NCBI GenBank assembly: GCA_035610365.1
Contig: CM069434.1
Span: 97,886,806 to 97,950,805 of the forward strand
Source: Aquatica leii
Lineage: Eukaryota > Arthropoda > Insecta > Coleoptera > Lampyridae
Reading direction: 5' to 3'
DNA: 64,000 bases
Shown here: positions 1 through 10,964 of the stretch, in pieces
Numbering within the stretch: the stretch's first letter is position 1
Layout: each line of letters begins with the position of its first letter
The notes under the pieces: generated by a model
What the model was told of the DNA's origin: nothing
The model's input: only the letters and a program-made list of their open reading frames with translations
Database searches by the model: none
Made by a program: the position numbers and the translations under genes

Positions 1-767
1 TCACGCTTTTAAACCTTTAATACAAAGAAAGAATTTTTAAGTTTATTTTTGGGTAAAAAAATTTTTTTACAAAAATAAATATTTGCAATTTACGGCATAG
101 ATATGCGCGCGATGGGGTTTTAAATCACTATTATTAATAATTGTGATCTTTTAATTTCAATAAACTTTTTATTATATCCAGTAATTCAAAATAATTATTA
201 TAAATGATGATTTTTATACATTATAAATAAATACAAGGTACCAAAAACTTACCAAATAAATTTGTTTATACACTAAAACACCCAAATAACGTTAGATAAT
301 AAAATAAAGAACAGATAAATAAAGTAGTCAGAACACGAACAAAAAAAAATACAGAGTGCAAACGGTGCAAACTTGCTTTGTAATTCGAACCGGCTAAACA
401 TATGATTTTTCTGCTTGAGACACCTAACTTATGAAAACAGCGCATATCAGGTTTGTTGCACCAAAATTTATCATTGTGCATAAGGGGACAGGGAAAGGAA
501 GGCGAGCGTTATTTACTACAAAAATTATGTTGTAATTCGAACGCGAAGTAACTAACTCTGAGGCACTTCAGAGTACTCTAATATGTAATTCGAAAGCAGC
601 TTAATCATATGCTTGCTCGCTAAATAAAAGATACCATCTAATCGACATACAGAAAGTACATGCAAAACCATTACACAAGCAGAGCTTTGTCGTAATTGTC
701 AGCAGTATATTCGATGACAGATAAATATCATTGTCATGTTTATATGTTAGTGGTAAATTATTAGTAA
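1..767. other. AT-rich non-coding stretch
   Basis: No gene, domain or intron signal is seen here. Two short open frames on the minus strand (near 266-481 and 601-822) have no recognisable composition or motif. The stretch is repeated at 29849-30614. Confidence 0.5.
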
Positions 768-1645
768 AAAGAGCGGAAGTTGTGGCAGTAAAAATTTTCA
801 AAAATTGCGCCATAAATTGCATATAAAATTTTCAAAAATTGCATTAAAAACTAGCAAAATTGCAATATAAAAGAGAATAAAATACAATTAGTTGCGGTAT
901 GTGGCTGTACTTGTATAGATAAGTTTTTCACAAAACTTACAAAAAATTATTTTCTCATCACCACATAAATTTCACGATTAGTGCTATACGTTTTAATTTG
1001 CGTATTTAGTTGAACCGTTGCTTGAACTAATTAGTGCAAAACGTCTAAAACTATCAAAAACTTGATAGAATTAAAATAATGAAAATGTCGGTAATTAACA
1101 TAATATCTCATTCGTAAGTTATGATTAGGTAAAACGCTTTAAAGACATAACAAAACTTTAAGATAAGGTGATTATGATATTATTACGGTTCGTTTGAATG
1201 TGGTAGGCAATGTTGCACTTGACAAATTAGCACAATTCTGGACTTCAATTGTCTTTATTTATTTCTTAAAAATAAATTAATATGCACTACCTACGTTTTG
1301 ATTGTTATCTGCAATCAAAACGTAGTATATATTTATTTATTGTTAAGAAACAGTAGTATTCATATGATGACGATTGCAGATATTCAAGCAATCGAAACGT
1401 ATTGTATACTGTATATTAATTTATTTAAAAAAATAAAGACAATGGAAGTCAAGAAATGTGCTATTTGTTACTGTTGTTATTAAGAAAAACGGGGAAAAGC
1501 TTCAAGTTAAAATACGTTTAAATGTAGAATTTACTTGTAGTTTAATTTTTTTTATTAAATTGCAAGAAAATTTGCATTATTGCTGAAAAATTGCAATAAC
1601 ACCAAAAATTGCAGAAAATTGCAAATGCCACAACTTCCGCTCTTT
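768..1645. mobile_element. Non-autonomous inverted-repeat element (MITE-like)
   Basis: The ends are imperfect inverted repeats: AAAGAGCGGAAGTTGTGGCA at 768 and its complement ending at 1645. Inside each end lie several AATTGCA/TTGCAAT-type words that continue the inverted symmetry for about 70 bp. Near the middle are two small hairpins: CGTTTTGATTG against CAATCAAAACG at about 1292-1325, and CGATTGC against GCAATCG at about 1370-1402. No transposase is encoded. A clear target duplication is not seen; the flanks read AATTATTA-like and AATTATAA-like. The second copy is at 30615-31485, and a lone related terminus sits at about 22456. Confidence 0.65.
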
Positions 1646-1677
1646 AATTATAAGCATAATTGCATAAAGATTGTTTC

Positions 1678-2425
1678 TTATTCCGTTAACCTTACTATTA
1701 GAGGTAACTTCACTGAACAGTTTTTTTGCACTCTCTCTGACTAATTTTTTCATATTTAACATGTAATTTCTTGTATACAGGGCATTTTTTTAAATAAGTT
1801 GCAGAAAGGAGTTTAATGATACAAGGAAAAGAACTCTTTAGAACTTAAATTTGTGGAGTCGGAAGACGCTGTGACATTAACACTATAGGTAAGAACAAAA
1901 TTTTTTTAGCCAAGGTCTATTACACACTAATAATACTATATCTAAATATTCACATTCGCACTTAAATTTTGATTGAACCTAGAAAAGTAGTTATAATCGA
2001 AGTCAGAAGCGTCACTATTAAGATTCAATAGGGATTAGTTGCATTTTTTTAAATTTATTACAAAAACTATATTCTGATTATAACAATAATTAATTTAAAA
2101 GTTTTAAGGTAGATTTTGGTTGCAATTTATCACCTGATGCCGACTGCCAATTAAGATTATACAGTCGAAACAATAATTGTAGTTAGTTTTTATAAATACT
2201 AATTTGGATAAGACATATTTTCAAATTATTAGTATAATTTAAAAGTGTTTGGTGAAATCTATTACCAACAAATTCAACCAACGTAGGAGTAGAAGACGAG
2301 ATTAAGTCGTGCTTCAGGAATTCAGCTGTAAGAGCGGCGAAATAAATGGAAGAATCAGAATAAGAGCTACAAGATTATTTTGTGGTAACAATTCAATTAT
2401 TTTATTACTTATTTTTAAATAAGGA
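1678..2425 (+). repeat. Dispersed repeat, also present inverted at 58066-58855
   Basis: This stretch matches the reverse complement of 58066-58855 over several hundred bases with scattered substitutions and small indels. It also recurs at about 31526-32254 as part of the large duplication. A short minus-strand reading frame (ending near 1762) encodes a lysine-rich segment beginning MKKLVRESAKKLFSEV, partly conserved in the inverted copy but broken there. Nothing identifies a protein family. The third, more diverged copy shows this is an older repeat and not part of the kinesin gene. Confidence 0.75.
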
Positions 2426-3185
2426 AGTTTTTTTTTATATTATTGTGTATGTTCTTATTTTACTTTTAAAACATTTTTTAAGTAATTATTAAGTTTTGTT
2501 TTTGTATTGTTTATAAATTATTTCATGAAATGTGTAATCAATTTTTAAAAATTTTGTTGTTGTATTTTGTTGTATTGTGTATTAATGTGGCAAAATTGAG
2601 TGAATACTAAAAAAAATGTTCGATCATGCATTCTGGTTTTCAGGATTTTGTGTAGCTATAGTTCACTCTGTAGTGGGACTATGCCTGATTCAGCCACTGC
2701 ATTACTTAAGTGTTCAAAATCACTTACAATGTCAACCAACCGTTACTTGTTGTAATGCTATACTCTGAAGATCGGCGATTTCAAGTATAGTACACCAATC
2801 AACGACAAAGTAGATGTGTTTCAGATAAGAGTCATTGCCTAATAGTTTTTAGAAACAAATTCTTTAATAACTTTTTTTGTATCAAATACCCTGAAAATAA
2901 TTATTTATTATAGTATTTTATTAAACTAAAAAAAAATAACATTTCATTGGCCAAGTGTTCCAAATCAAGTAACTCGCTTTGCTTAAAGGGAATACGTACT
3001 AGTTCCAAGTTCTTTAAAAAAGTCAATAGGTGTGATTTCCGACAAAAAGTTTAGGTTTCAGATTAAAACAATGTATTTCTAAAAATAAATAACAACATAG
3101 ATAGTAACAATTAATTCATTGATATCCAAACATAAAAACATTTTCTTTATCAGATATATCATTAAAAGTGTCTAAATGAGTGTAG
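2426..3185. other. AT-rich sequence downstream of the kinesin gene
   Basis: This should hold the kinesin 3' untranslated region (minus strand). Several TTTATT words (AATAAA on the minus strand) occur near 2900-2925 and could serve as polyadenylation signals. No other gene is seen. Confidence 0.35.
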
Positions 3186-6100
3186 CTAGGTATTTTTTTT
3201 TAAGTACTTAATTTTTTCATCGTTAGCAATAATTTTACTTTTTAATAGGTTAACATTAGTTTCGTGTTTCAATTTTAATTCCAAATAAGATTTCTTCTGT
3301 TCGTTTAATATCTTGTCTAAATCTAAACTTTCTGCCTCTGCTCTGTCCATCTCATCCTGCTGAATTTTCAATTGTAATTGAAGTTGCTGTATCTCATCCT
3401 TTAATCTATCTTCTACGTTACCTTCATTCTCCTCATCTTCATTGTCATTCTCTTCGGAAGAGCTATTTAAAACAATAACTGACGTTTCGGGTGTTTTAAT
3501 ATCATGTTTAACGTCTCCCAAAGTTTCTGCTAACTTACATTGTAATTCGTCGATTTTTTTTTCCCAATATTTATTAGTATCCTCTAAGATGGCTTTATAT
3601 GACCTAATGACGTGCTCTCGATCTTTTTCGTTGTCCAATCGTTGTTGTTTTAACTCGTCTGACAAAAATGCAATTTGCTCCTGTAGCTCCTTGACATTCA
3701 TTTCATCGATTTGTGTATCAAGAAGTTCAGAAACTCTTTTCGTTCTGCAAGCTTTTAACATTTGTTGTTCAACTACAACATCTTTTGCAATTGCTGAAAA
3801 TTGCAAAACATGTTGCGTTTCTTCAAACATTTCGCGACAAGTATTAATATTAACGATCATCCACACTGATTCGTATCCCAAAAGCGCCTTTTGTAATAAT
3901 TGAGTTAGTTTCGATTCTCGAAATGGAATTACTGTACTGGTTTTTAATTTTTGATTGTCTCTTATTAATTTTATGCAACGTCCTAAAACTAGATGAGACG
4001 TGTTAATGCTGTTTGATTCTTTTAACCTGTCCCCGACATTTTGGGTTTTCTTTATACGATCAGAACCAGCTAGATCACAAAAATTAAATACACTAACGAA
4101 CTCTTCTTTGTTCGTAGTAGACGCTTGAGCTATTTTTAAGGTAAATACACAATGCGAACGGCTCGAGTGACTGTTTACAGATGTTGCAGCATACTTTAAA
4201 TTATGTAAACCATATTGAAGTATTAAATACGCCTCTAACCCAGATGACACGCTTATAGATGTTAAACCTTTAATATATGTATCACCATTTACGTTTCCCA
4301 AGCATAATTTTTGACGTGATTGGCCTTTGCATGGGTGTGGTTTTAGTAAGTCGTATATGTTTTCATTATATATTTCTGCAAACGAAACCCATACGTTTAA
4401 CATTACATCAGGTCCTAAAGGTTGATCTATTAGTCCTACGGGTTCGTTGCTCAATCTGTCTTGCATCGCTCTGCAACGAAATAAATGATTACAATCTATA
4501 CGATATACCAGTACTCATAAATATGAAAACTATTATCAAACAGTGCAACTCAACAAAAACAAACTTATTATCGAAAACTGTATAAAGACATATGTACATT
4601 TGTAGATATTTTACTGGTATTGTGTTTTTATTAGATTATTGTGGTACAGTGTATAAACATGTAGTGAGCATAGAAATAGATATAAAAAAACATGTGCAGA
4701 GAGAAAGAAAGTAGCGAACAGGTGCAAAAAATTTTAGGCAGATACAGCTATATAGTGGAAAAGTCGTTGGCCACCCACCAAGAAAGCCAATTGACAACCT
4801 TAAAAAAAATTAAAACTTCGAATTAAACGTGTACAGAGAATAAAATAAGCACACAAACTTTCGTACTCCTTGGAAATTCTTACTACAGTTTTCATTTATT
4901 TTGTTGATAAACTATATTTGTCCAATTAAACTTGTCCCGTGGCAACGCGCCTTGACCAGTTGATCAATTTTTGAGCAGATCAAGAAAAGATTCACAGAGT
5001 GAAACCTAATCGTTCAAGTGATGAGTAATCTCACGTTTGCTTTCAAATTGATATGTATCTTTAATAGTGTAAGCATCAGTTCACTTTTAAATGATCACCC
5101 TATGTGCATGCGTTTGGCTCTTTAACCAAAAAATTGGAAAAGAGATTATCAAATGTGGAATTTTTATAGATGAAGAATTACAATTCTTATCAGCTACTCC
5201 TGATGGAGTAACTGGCAAAGTTGAAGTGTCCGTATTCATCCGGAAATATGTCACCACAGGAAGGCACTGAAAGCAGAAAAATTTTATTTTGGAAAAAAAA
5301 TGGAACCATCAATAAAAATCATAAATGGTTTTTTCAAATTCCATATTACTAAAAGATTGTACTGTTATTTTGCTGTTTGGACGCCACTGGGTCTTAAAAT
5401 GGAAACAATCGAATGTTAAACAAACTTCAATCTTTTTATATGAACTGCATGCTTCCTGAGTTGATTGATAGTAGGCTAGACATAAATATGGCTATTAGAG
5501 AACCGTCATATGTTGAAAATGTGATTAACCAAAGTAAAGCGGATTTGAGTGCTAGAAAGATTTGTAAAAAGAAAAAAATTGCATAATTTTTGTACAACTA
5601 GGTTGTTCTTCTAGTCTCACGAAAATACCAAACTACGAATATTTAAAACACAAAAAGTTAATTTATATATCCTTTTTTTTAATAAACTAAATTGTTTATT
5701 TGTTCCCTGTTCCCGTAGGCCGTATTCAAGTAATTGACAGACACAGAATAGCGTTTCTTGACTAACTTAAATGATGCATAATAGCCATAATAATAGCATA
5801 CTTTAGATTCAATTTTGCATTTGATCCCTTCTTAAAGTGGTTGGTGACTTTCCGAGTATTCGAACTACACGGCGTCACTTTCTATATTTAAAGAAAGTAC
5901 AATATTTGCATTTACAGAGTGTAAGGTCGTGGCTGTTTTTTAACACAAAAATATAAAATTTTAAACAAAAAAAAATATTTTGGAAAGAAACAAAGAATAG
6001 AACACTCGTCTATAGAATTAGATTTTACATTTATATTTTAGTTGAAGTTATAAAGCAAATTGAAGGCGACCTTTAAATTAGTATTTTGAAGTTCTGTAAA

Positions 6101-8813
6101 ATGACATATGAGCAAGATCACGTCAAGTGGATCCTCTATTTTCCACTTAATCATAAAAATTAAGTCCATGTACTTTTATCATAAGTAGTTGCCATGAAAA
6201 ATCGATCCCCCAAACGATTTTTAAAAAGTTTAATTCAAACAATATTTTTTTTTACAATGAAAATTTTAGGTACTTTTAATTAAAAACTAGATCTTAAATC
6301 AACCGTTAAAGATAAATTAATTAAATTTTTAGGATTTATTGTCAAATATTTATGTTTTAATAAAATATTAACAACTAAAAGTTATTTGTTTATTATCATA
6401 TTGGTAATTAACTTTTAAGTAAACAAATGAAAATATTATTTATTTCTTGGTAAAAATATGAAGTTTTTTTTATCAGTTAAATGCATTATTTATTTAAGTT
6501 TAAGATTCCGGAAGAAAATTTTACTGCTCGCGATTAGTTTAAACAATATAAACTTATTTATCACAGCGCGCCGGGCGTCAAGCGCAGTCAGAACACCAGG
6601 CGGCTGAGCGTCCGACTACATTACACCTTCGGTTAATTATAATTATAAATAACAATCATGAATGTAATCTTCGAGCAAATTTTATTATTATTATTATTAT
6701 CAATATTATAAATGAAACACATAAATTAATTCTCTGTTATTAAACAAAAACAAAAAGAACAAATTTTAATATATTTAATTACTAGTTTCTTTTTCCGGAA
6801 TCTTAAACTTAAATAAATATCGCATTTAACTGATAAAAAAAGCTTCATATTTTTACCGAGAAATCAATGAAATTTTCATTTCTTTACTTAAAAGTTAATT
6901 AACAATATGATAATAAAGAAATTAGTTTTATTTGTTAATATTGTATTAAAATATAAACATTTGACGATAAATCCTGAAAATTTCATTAATTTATCTTTAA
7001 CGGTTGATTTAAAATTTTAATTAAAAGTTCCTAAAATTTTCATTGTAAAAACTTGTTTGAATTAAAATTTTTTAAAATCGTTTGGTGGATCAATTTTTCA
7101 TGACGAGTACTTATGAAAAAAGTCCATGGACTTAATTTTTATGATCAAGTGGAAAATAGAAGGTCTTGCTCATACGCATTTTCGCCATTATACACTAGTA
7201 ACGTAATTATTAATTATTACAATGCCCTGAATTTCAATTTCCACGAGCGTAGCGGCTTTTTACACATTGGCAACGAGAGTAGCCTAGACTCTTAAGGTGT
7301 AAAATTCGAATCTAATAATGATGAAAAAAATTATAGTAGTAGAGAAATAATTACTCTTTGAATTTTCGTTAATATAGTTTGAGTTCGTCATTACAGTTTG
7401 TTATTGAAGGGAGGCGTTTACGTAAAAATATGCTGCATATTTGAACTTCGCTTCAATCACATTTTCTGTCTTGAGTACAATTTCATCAATTTCTGCAAGT
7501 AAACAACTGTTTTCCTTACATCTGAATTTTTATTGACATTACACTTTTCTAATGCATCTGTCGAAAAGATATTTAAAATGATTAAGCAAAACTATGTTCC
7601 AGAATTCCTAAATATTATATAATTTATTCACAGATCCAAGCTGTGCATGATCAACTGCTCAAAAAACCCTCCTGTGTTTACTGCAATTTAGAAAGAAATT
7701 TAGCATATCAGTTTCGAACCAAGTGATTGTCACACGAGTGTACAAATAAAGAAGACTACAAAACATACTAAAAATAGACAGTTATAACCAAAATAAAAAT
7801 AAAAAAATAATTAGATTTAGAAATCAGAAAACCTGGTTGTGTGCTGATTTGCCAGGCACATTATTGATATTAATTTAAAGAGGCTTTAGGCAACTGTGAT
7901 GACAAGTTAACAATAAATAGGAAAGTTTCGCAGTTTGTGATATTGTCATTTGCTTTTTATGAAACATGTTATTTAAAATCAGAATATTGTTGATTTTTAT
8001 CACATAATAGTAGAACTTAATAAACAGTGCATCGTAAACTTACTTATAAGTTTGTTTATGTAATGCACAATCCACATTTTTATGTTTTGAAAGAAGTATT
8101 TGCCGATCCATTTTATCTTTAAGGCAATCATCCTCAGTCATATAAGAAATTCCACCAGAAGCATTAGGTTTAATTAGAGGTACTTCTGGTAAGGTTGGCA
8201 AAGTTCGAAACAAATATTCAAGTGATCTAGGTATAATTCCAGGTTCTTCGCTAGTGCCAACAATAGTAAATGTTTTTCCTGCAAACAATTAAAAGATATT
8301 TTCAATCAACAAATATTTAAGGTAAATTTACCTGAGCCTGAAGCACCATATGACATCAAAGTACAATTACTTCCATTTATAAATTCGAGAACTTTCCCTT
8401 TAACAACTTCGTCAAATAGTTTAGTTTGATTACTATTTGGACCAATAATTTTCGAAAATTTAAATGTTCTGGTGATTGATTCATTTTCATGTACATTGCT
8501 AGCATGTGGAAGTTCAATTGGTATTCGGCAGAGTAATGTTATGTCATTTTTGATTTCATATAATCCTCCAAGATTTTCTACACCTTTAATTCTTAAATAA
8601 ACCTGATAGTGATCAATCTAAAATAAGTGCTTTATGACATTACTTTTTTAAAACAATGTTATTTTCACTTGCATTATTAACAGTTTCTTCAGATATATCT
8701 TTAGATGTACCTTCACAGGTGTTTTTTCGTACTTTGGTGTAGCTGTAATCTTTAGACAAACTAGGATCCCGTGCGCTAATATAAGACATATTTTTCTTGA
8801 AATAATTGGTCAT
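3186..8813 (-). CDS. sub: Kinesin-6 family motor protein (subito/KIF20A-like), copy A, intact
   Basis: Spliced minus-strand gene. Exon 4 (4470-3186) is one long open frame. Exon 3 is 8278-8044 with a GTAAGT donor. Exon 2 is 8617-8332 with a GTAAAT donor. A proposed exon 1 starts at ATG 8813 and probably ends near 8731, though its donor is uncertain. Phases of exons 2, 3 and 4 agree. Exon 2 starts with the first motor strand (YQVYLRIKG) and ends inside the P-loop; the GASGSG/KTFT split is exactly at the intron. Exon 3 carries GIIPRSLEYLF. Exon 4 has SFAEIYNENIYDLL, switch I NSHSSRSH and switch II DLAGSDR, then PFRESKLTQLLQ. These are followed by an acidic Ser/Glu/Asp stretch and about 170 residues of likely coiled coil. 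Total length near 620-630 residues fits the short subito-type kinesin-6 proteins, which bind midzone or meiotic spindle microtubules using ATP. Family assignment is strong; the symbol is by resemblance. The 3.6 kb intron 3 contains transposon remnants. Confidence 0.85.
4480..5130. other. Kinesin intron, no recognised content
   Basis: Left part of the large intron, adjoining exon 4. The intron ends with a TTTATTTCGTTGCAG acceptor at about 4471-4485. Nothing further is recognised between there and the YqaJ remnant. Confidence 0.4.
5131..5584 (+). pseudogene. YqaJ-type exonuclease remnant
   Basis: Plus-strand reading frames, with several frame changes and stops, give the order of segments seen in YqaJ-like recombinase/alkaline-nuclease domains of animal mobile elements. 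Visible pieces are KCGIFIDEELQFLSATPDG, then VEV and CPYSSGNMSPQE, a lysine-rich linker, then LLPELIDSRL and IREPSYVENV. The D of ATPDG and the E of VEV correspond to the metal-binding acidic residues of the PD-(D/E)XK fold. The remnant lies antisense inside the kinesin intron and has no start or full frame, so it is dead. Such nucleases are carried by some insect DNA transposons; a Mutator-like transposase relic at 21302 might come from a related element, which is inference only. Confidence 0.7.
5585..6097. other. Kinesin intron, AT-rich filler
   Basis: AT-rich sequence between the YqaJ remnant and the foldback. No gene, hairpin or repeat recognised. Confidence 0.4.
6098..7183. mobile_element. 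Foldback element with ~400-bp inverted arms
   Basis: Left arm about 6098-6520 and right arm about 6787-7183 are reverse complements with scattered mismatches, for example ATTCCGGAAG against TTCCGGAAT at the inner ends. At the outer ends, TATGAGCAAGA at 6106 pairs with TCTTGCTCATA at 7162; the left arm has about 12 extra bases just inside. The roughly 265-bp centre is more GC-rich (around 6565-6615) and includes an ATT/TTA run. There is no coding capacity. The element lies within kinesin intron 3, so unspliced transcripts could form a long hairpin. Confidence 0.85.
7184..8043. other. Kinesin intron 3, 5' portion
   Basis: AT-rich intron sequence running to the GTAAGT donor (minus strand) at 8043. 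No other feature found. Confidence 0.4.
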
Positions 8814-8893
8814 ATTTTAAATATTAATAAAGAATTTCTTATTTTACATCAAATGGCAACGGACCGTTAACTATAAAAGCCAAGGATAATGTG

Positions 8894-9045
8894 TGTTGCG
8901 TATTCGTTGCGATTCAATTTGGGATTCCTGGTTTGGATTGATAAGTGTTGTGATTGTAGATAAAAATTGTAAACGTATTATTAAATAAACGTATGTTATT
9001 TTGAATCAAGTTATTCAATTAAACAAAATATAACGAAGAATTACA
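8894..9045 (+). repeat. 5' LTR of BEL/Pao element
   Basis: 152 bp. It matches the 3' LTR except for a missing TTG unit and a missing block of about 40 bp in the middle (present in the 3' LTR at about 14113-14153). The sequence directly after it (TGGTCCTATCGAG, 9046) is the expected primer-binding position. Confidence 0.9.
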
Positions 9046-9254
9046 TGGTCCTATCGAGTTGGATAAGCAGTGATATCCACATATTAATCAATCAGTCATC
9101 ATCAACTACGGAAAGCATACTGTGTCAGAAGCAAATAAGTCCTTTCCATTTACTCGTTCCTTTATATTTATCCGCTTGTGTGTTAATTTGTAAAGGTGCT
9201 GTAATTTACGTGTCAATAATTATTTTGTTACTAATAAAAAACATTTCAATCAAA

Positions 9255-9960
9255 ATGTCAGATATAAAACAATTAAATCAAAAACGCGGTCAACTCAGTA
9301 CACAATTAACAAGATTCAAAACATTTCTTAACGGAATCAATCCCTCGACGTCTCGATATGAAGTATCTACGCGATTAGAAAAACCGTATGGTCCGAAATT
9401 GCACAATGTCAGTAAGATATTGAATTAATCGACAGTAGCGAAGAACAATTAAATTATAGAGATACTTTTGAAAATAAGTTTTATAAAATCGTGGCTAGGG
9501 CAAAGGAATATTTATCTAATTCGCAATCAACCTCTTCAAGCTCAAATAATAGTTTAACTAAAGTTAAATTGCCAACGTTAAAATTACCAGAATTTAGCGG
9601 CTTGTACAGCGACTATATGCAATTTTATGATTAATTTAATGCATTAGTAAACAATAATTCTGAATTAACAGACGTTCAAAGATTTTATTACTTAAAATCT
9701 TGTCTAAAAGGTTACGCGTTGCAGGTGGTGCAATCATTAGAGGTCACCGATGCAAATTACAATATTGCATGGTCGCTTTTAAAAAAACGTTATGAAAATA
9801 AACGTACAATAATAAACTCGCATTTAAAAATTTATTTGATTTAGGTACCAATTTTGTTAAAAGAATCCGCGAAAGATTTACGCAAATTTCTTGACGACTT
9901 CTTAAAAAACATACATACATTGTTTTCGGTCAAATCATAAAACGTCAGAATGCGTATCAG
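9255..9960 (+). pseudogene. BEL/Pao gag, broken
   Basis: The start is MSDIKQLNQKRGQLSTQLTR, the usual BEL gag amino terminus (DUF1759 region). The frame shifts after about residue 57 (GPKLHN, near 9410), and later segments such as KLPTLKLPEFSGLYSDYMQF are in another frame. A TAA at about 9632 replaces a codon in FYD*FNALVN. The zinc-knuckle remnant near 9945-9995 (CVSVGCKRCNRKHKTLLH) is readable. The same TAA is present in copy B, so that lesion is old. Confidence 0.8.
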
Positions 9961-9998
9961 TTGGCTGTAAACGTTGTAATCGCAAACACAAAACTCTT

Positions 9999-10940
9999 TT
10001 GCATTTAGATACTAATAATAATAATAATAGCATTCCTAACATCGTAAATACAAGGGACCTCGAAATAGTTCAAGGTTCGCCATCAAACGATAATCACTTA
10101 GAAAACGAAACAAACGATTTGTGTTCATCAAATTCGTCTAATAACAATTGCAATTATAACACTGTTTTACTTTCAACAGCAATCATAGAAATCTACGATA
10201 ATAATAATTTTCCTATTAAATGCCGTGCGCTTTTAGACTCAGGATCGATGTCCAATTTTATAACAAAAAACTTACTTTCCAAATTAAAATTACCAGTTCA
10301 ACAAATTAATTTACCTATATTTGGAATTAACAATTCGGCTTCGTGTTCACGTGTAAGAACGGCAGCCAATATTAAATCGTTGTAAACGTCATATTCAACT
10401 AAAATACCATTTTTAGTATTAGATAACATTACTGGCAATATACCTCAGTTTGACATACCGATTTCAAAATTAACTATACCGACAGATATCCAATTAGCTG
10501 ATCCACAATTTAACAAATCTTCTCACGTAGATATGCTAATCGGAGCTCAAATGTTTCAAGAACTTATGTGTGTCGGGCAAATTAGAATTAACAAAAATCA
10601 ACCCGTTTATCAGAAAACAATGCTAGGTTGGATTATATCTGGTCAATTAACAACTATTCATAACATACCGCAACAATTAAGTTTACTCTCTACAAACGAT
10701 CTAAATAATCAATTAGAGAAGTTTTGGCAAATCGAAGACAATCATGTTAAATCGAAAATATTGACTAGCGAAGAATCGAGATGCAAAGAACACTTTACCA
10801 AAACTGTAATACGTAACAAATCCGGTCGTTTTGTTGTAAGTTTACCATTAAAATATAATTTCAACTTTATCGACACTAAAGATATTGCGAAACACGTCTT
10901 TTGTCCTTGGAAAAAAAGTTCAATACGAATCCTGAATTAA
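9999..10940 (+). pseudogene. BEL/Pao protease region
   Basis: Aspartic protease with the active-site triad in CRALLDSGSMSNFI near 10218. A TAA stop at 10383 interrupts the frame. Downstream, 10533-10940 covers the protease-RT linker including the typical GWIISGQL block. Then a frameshift occurs near 10910-10965, where copy A and copy B differ by several bases. Confidence 0.8.
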
Positions 10941-10964
10941 AACAACATTACTGTACATTACTTT

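Noticed and set aside
266-822. Two short minus-strand open frames (71 and 73 codons)
   Set aside because: No domain, skewed composition, and located in non-coding AT-rich DNA. They recur at 30113-30690 only because the region is duplicated.
3442-3903. 153-codon plus-strand frame
   Set aside because: Lies antisense to kinesin exon 4, whose motor and coiled-coil coding is unambiguous; it is a shadow.
6681-6702. ATT/TTA microsatellite as a functional element
   Set aside because: Simple low-complexity run in the foldback loop, no further evidence.
8820-8870. 3' LTR of the minus-strand BEL relic
   Set aside because: No similarity to its proposed 5' LTR at 19242-19465, and too little space before kinesin exon 1.
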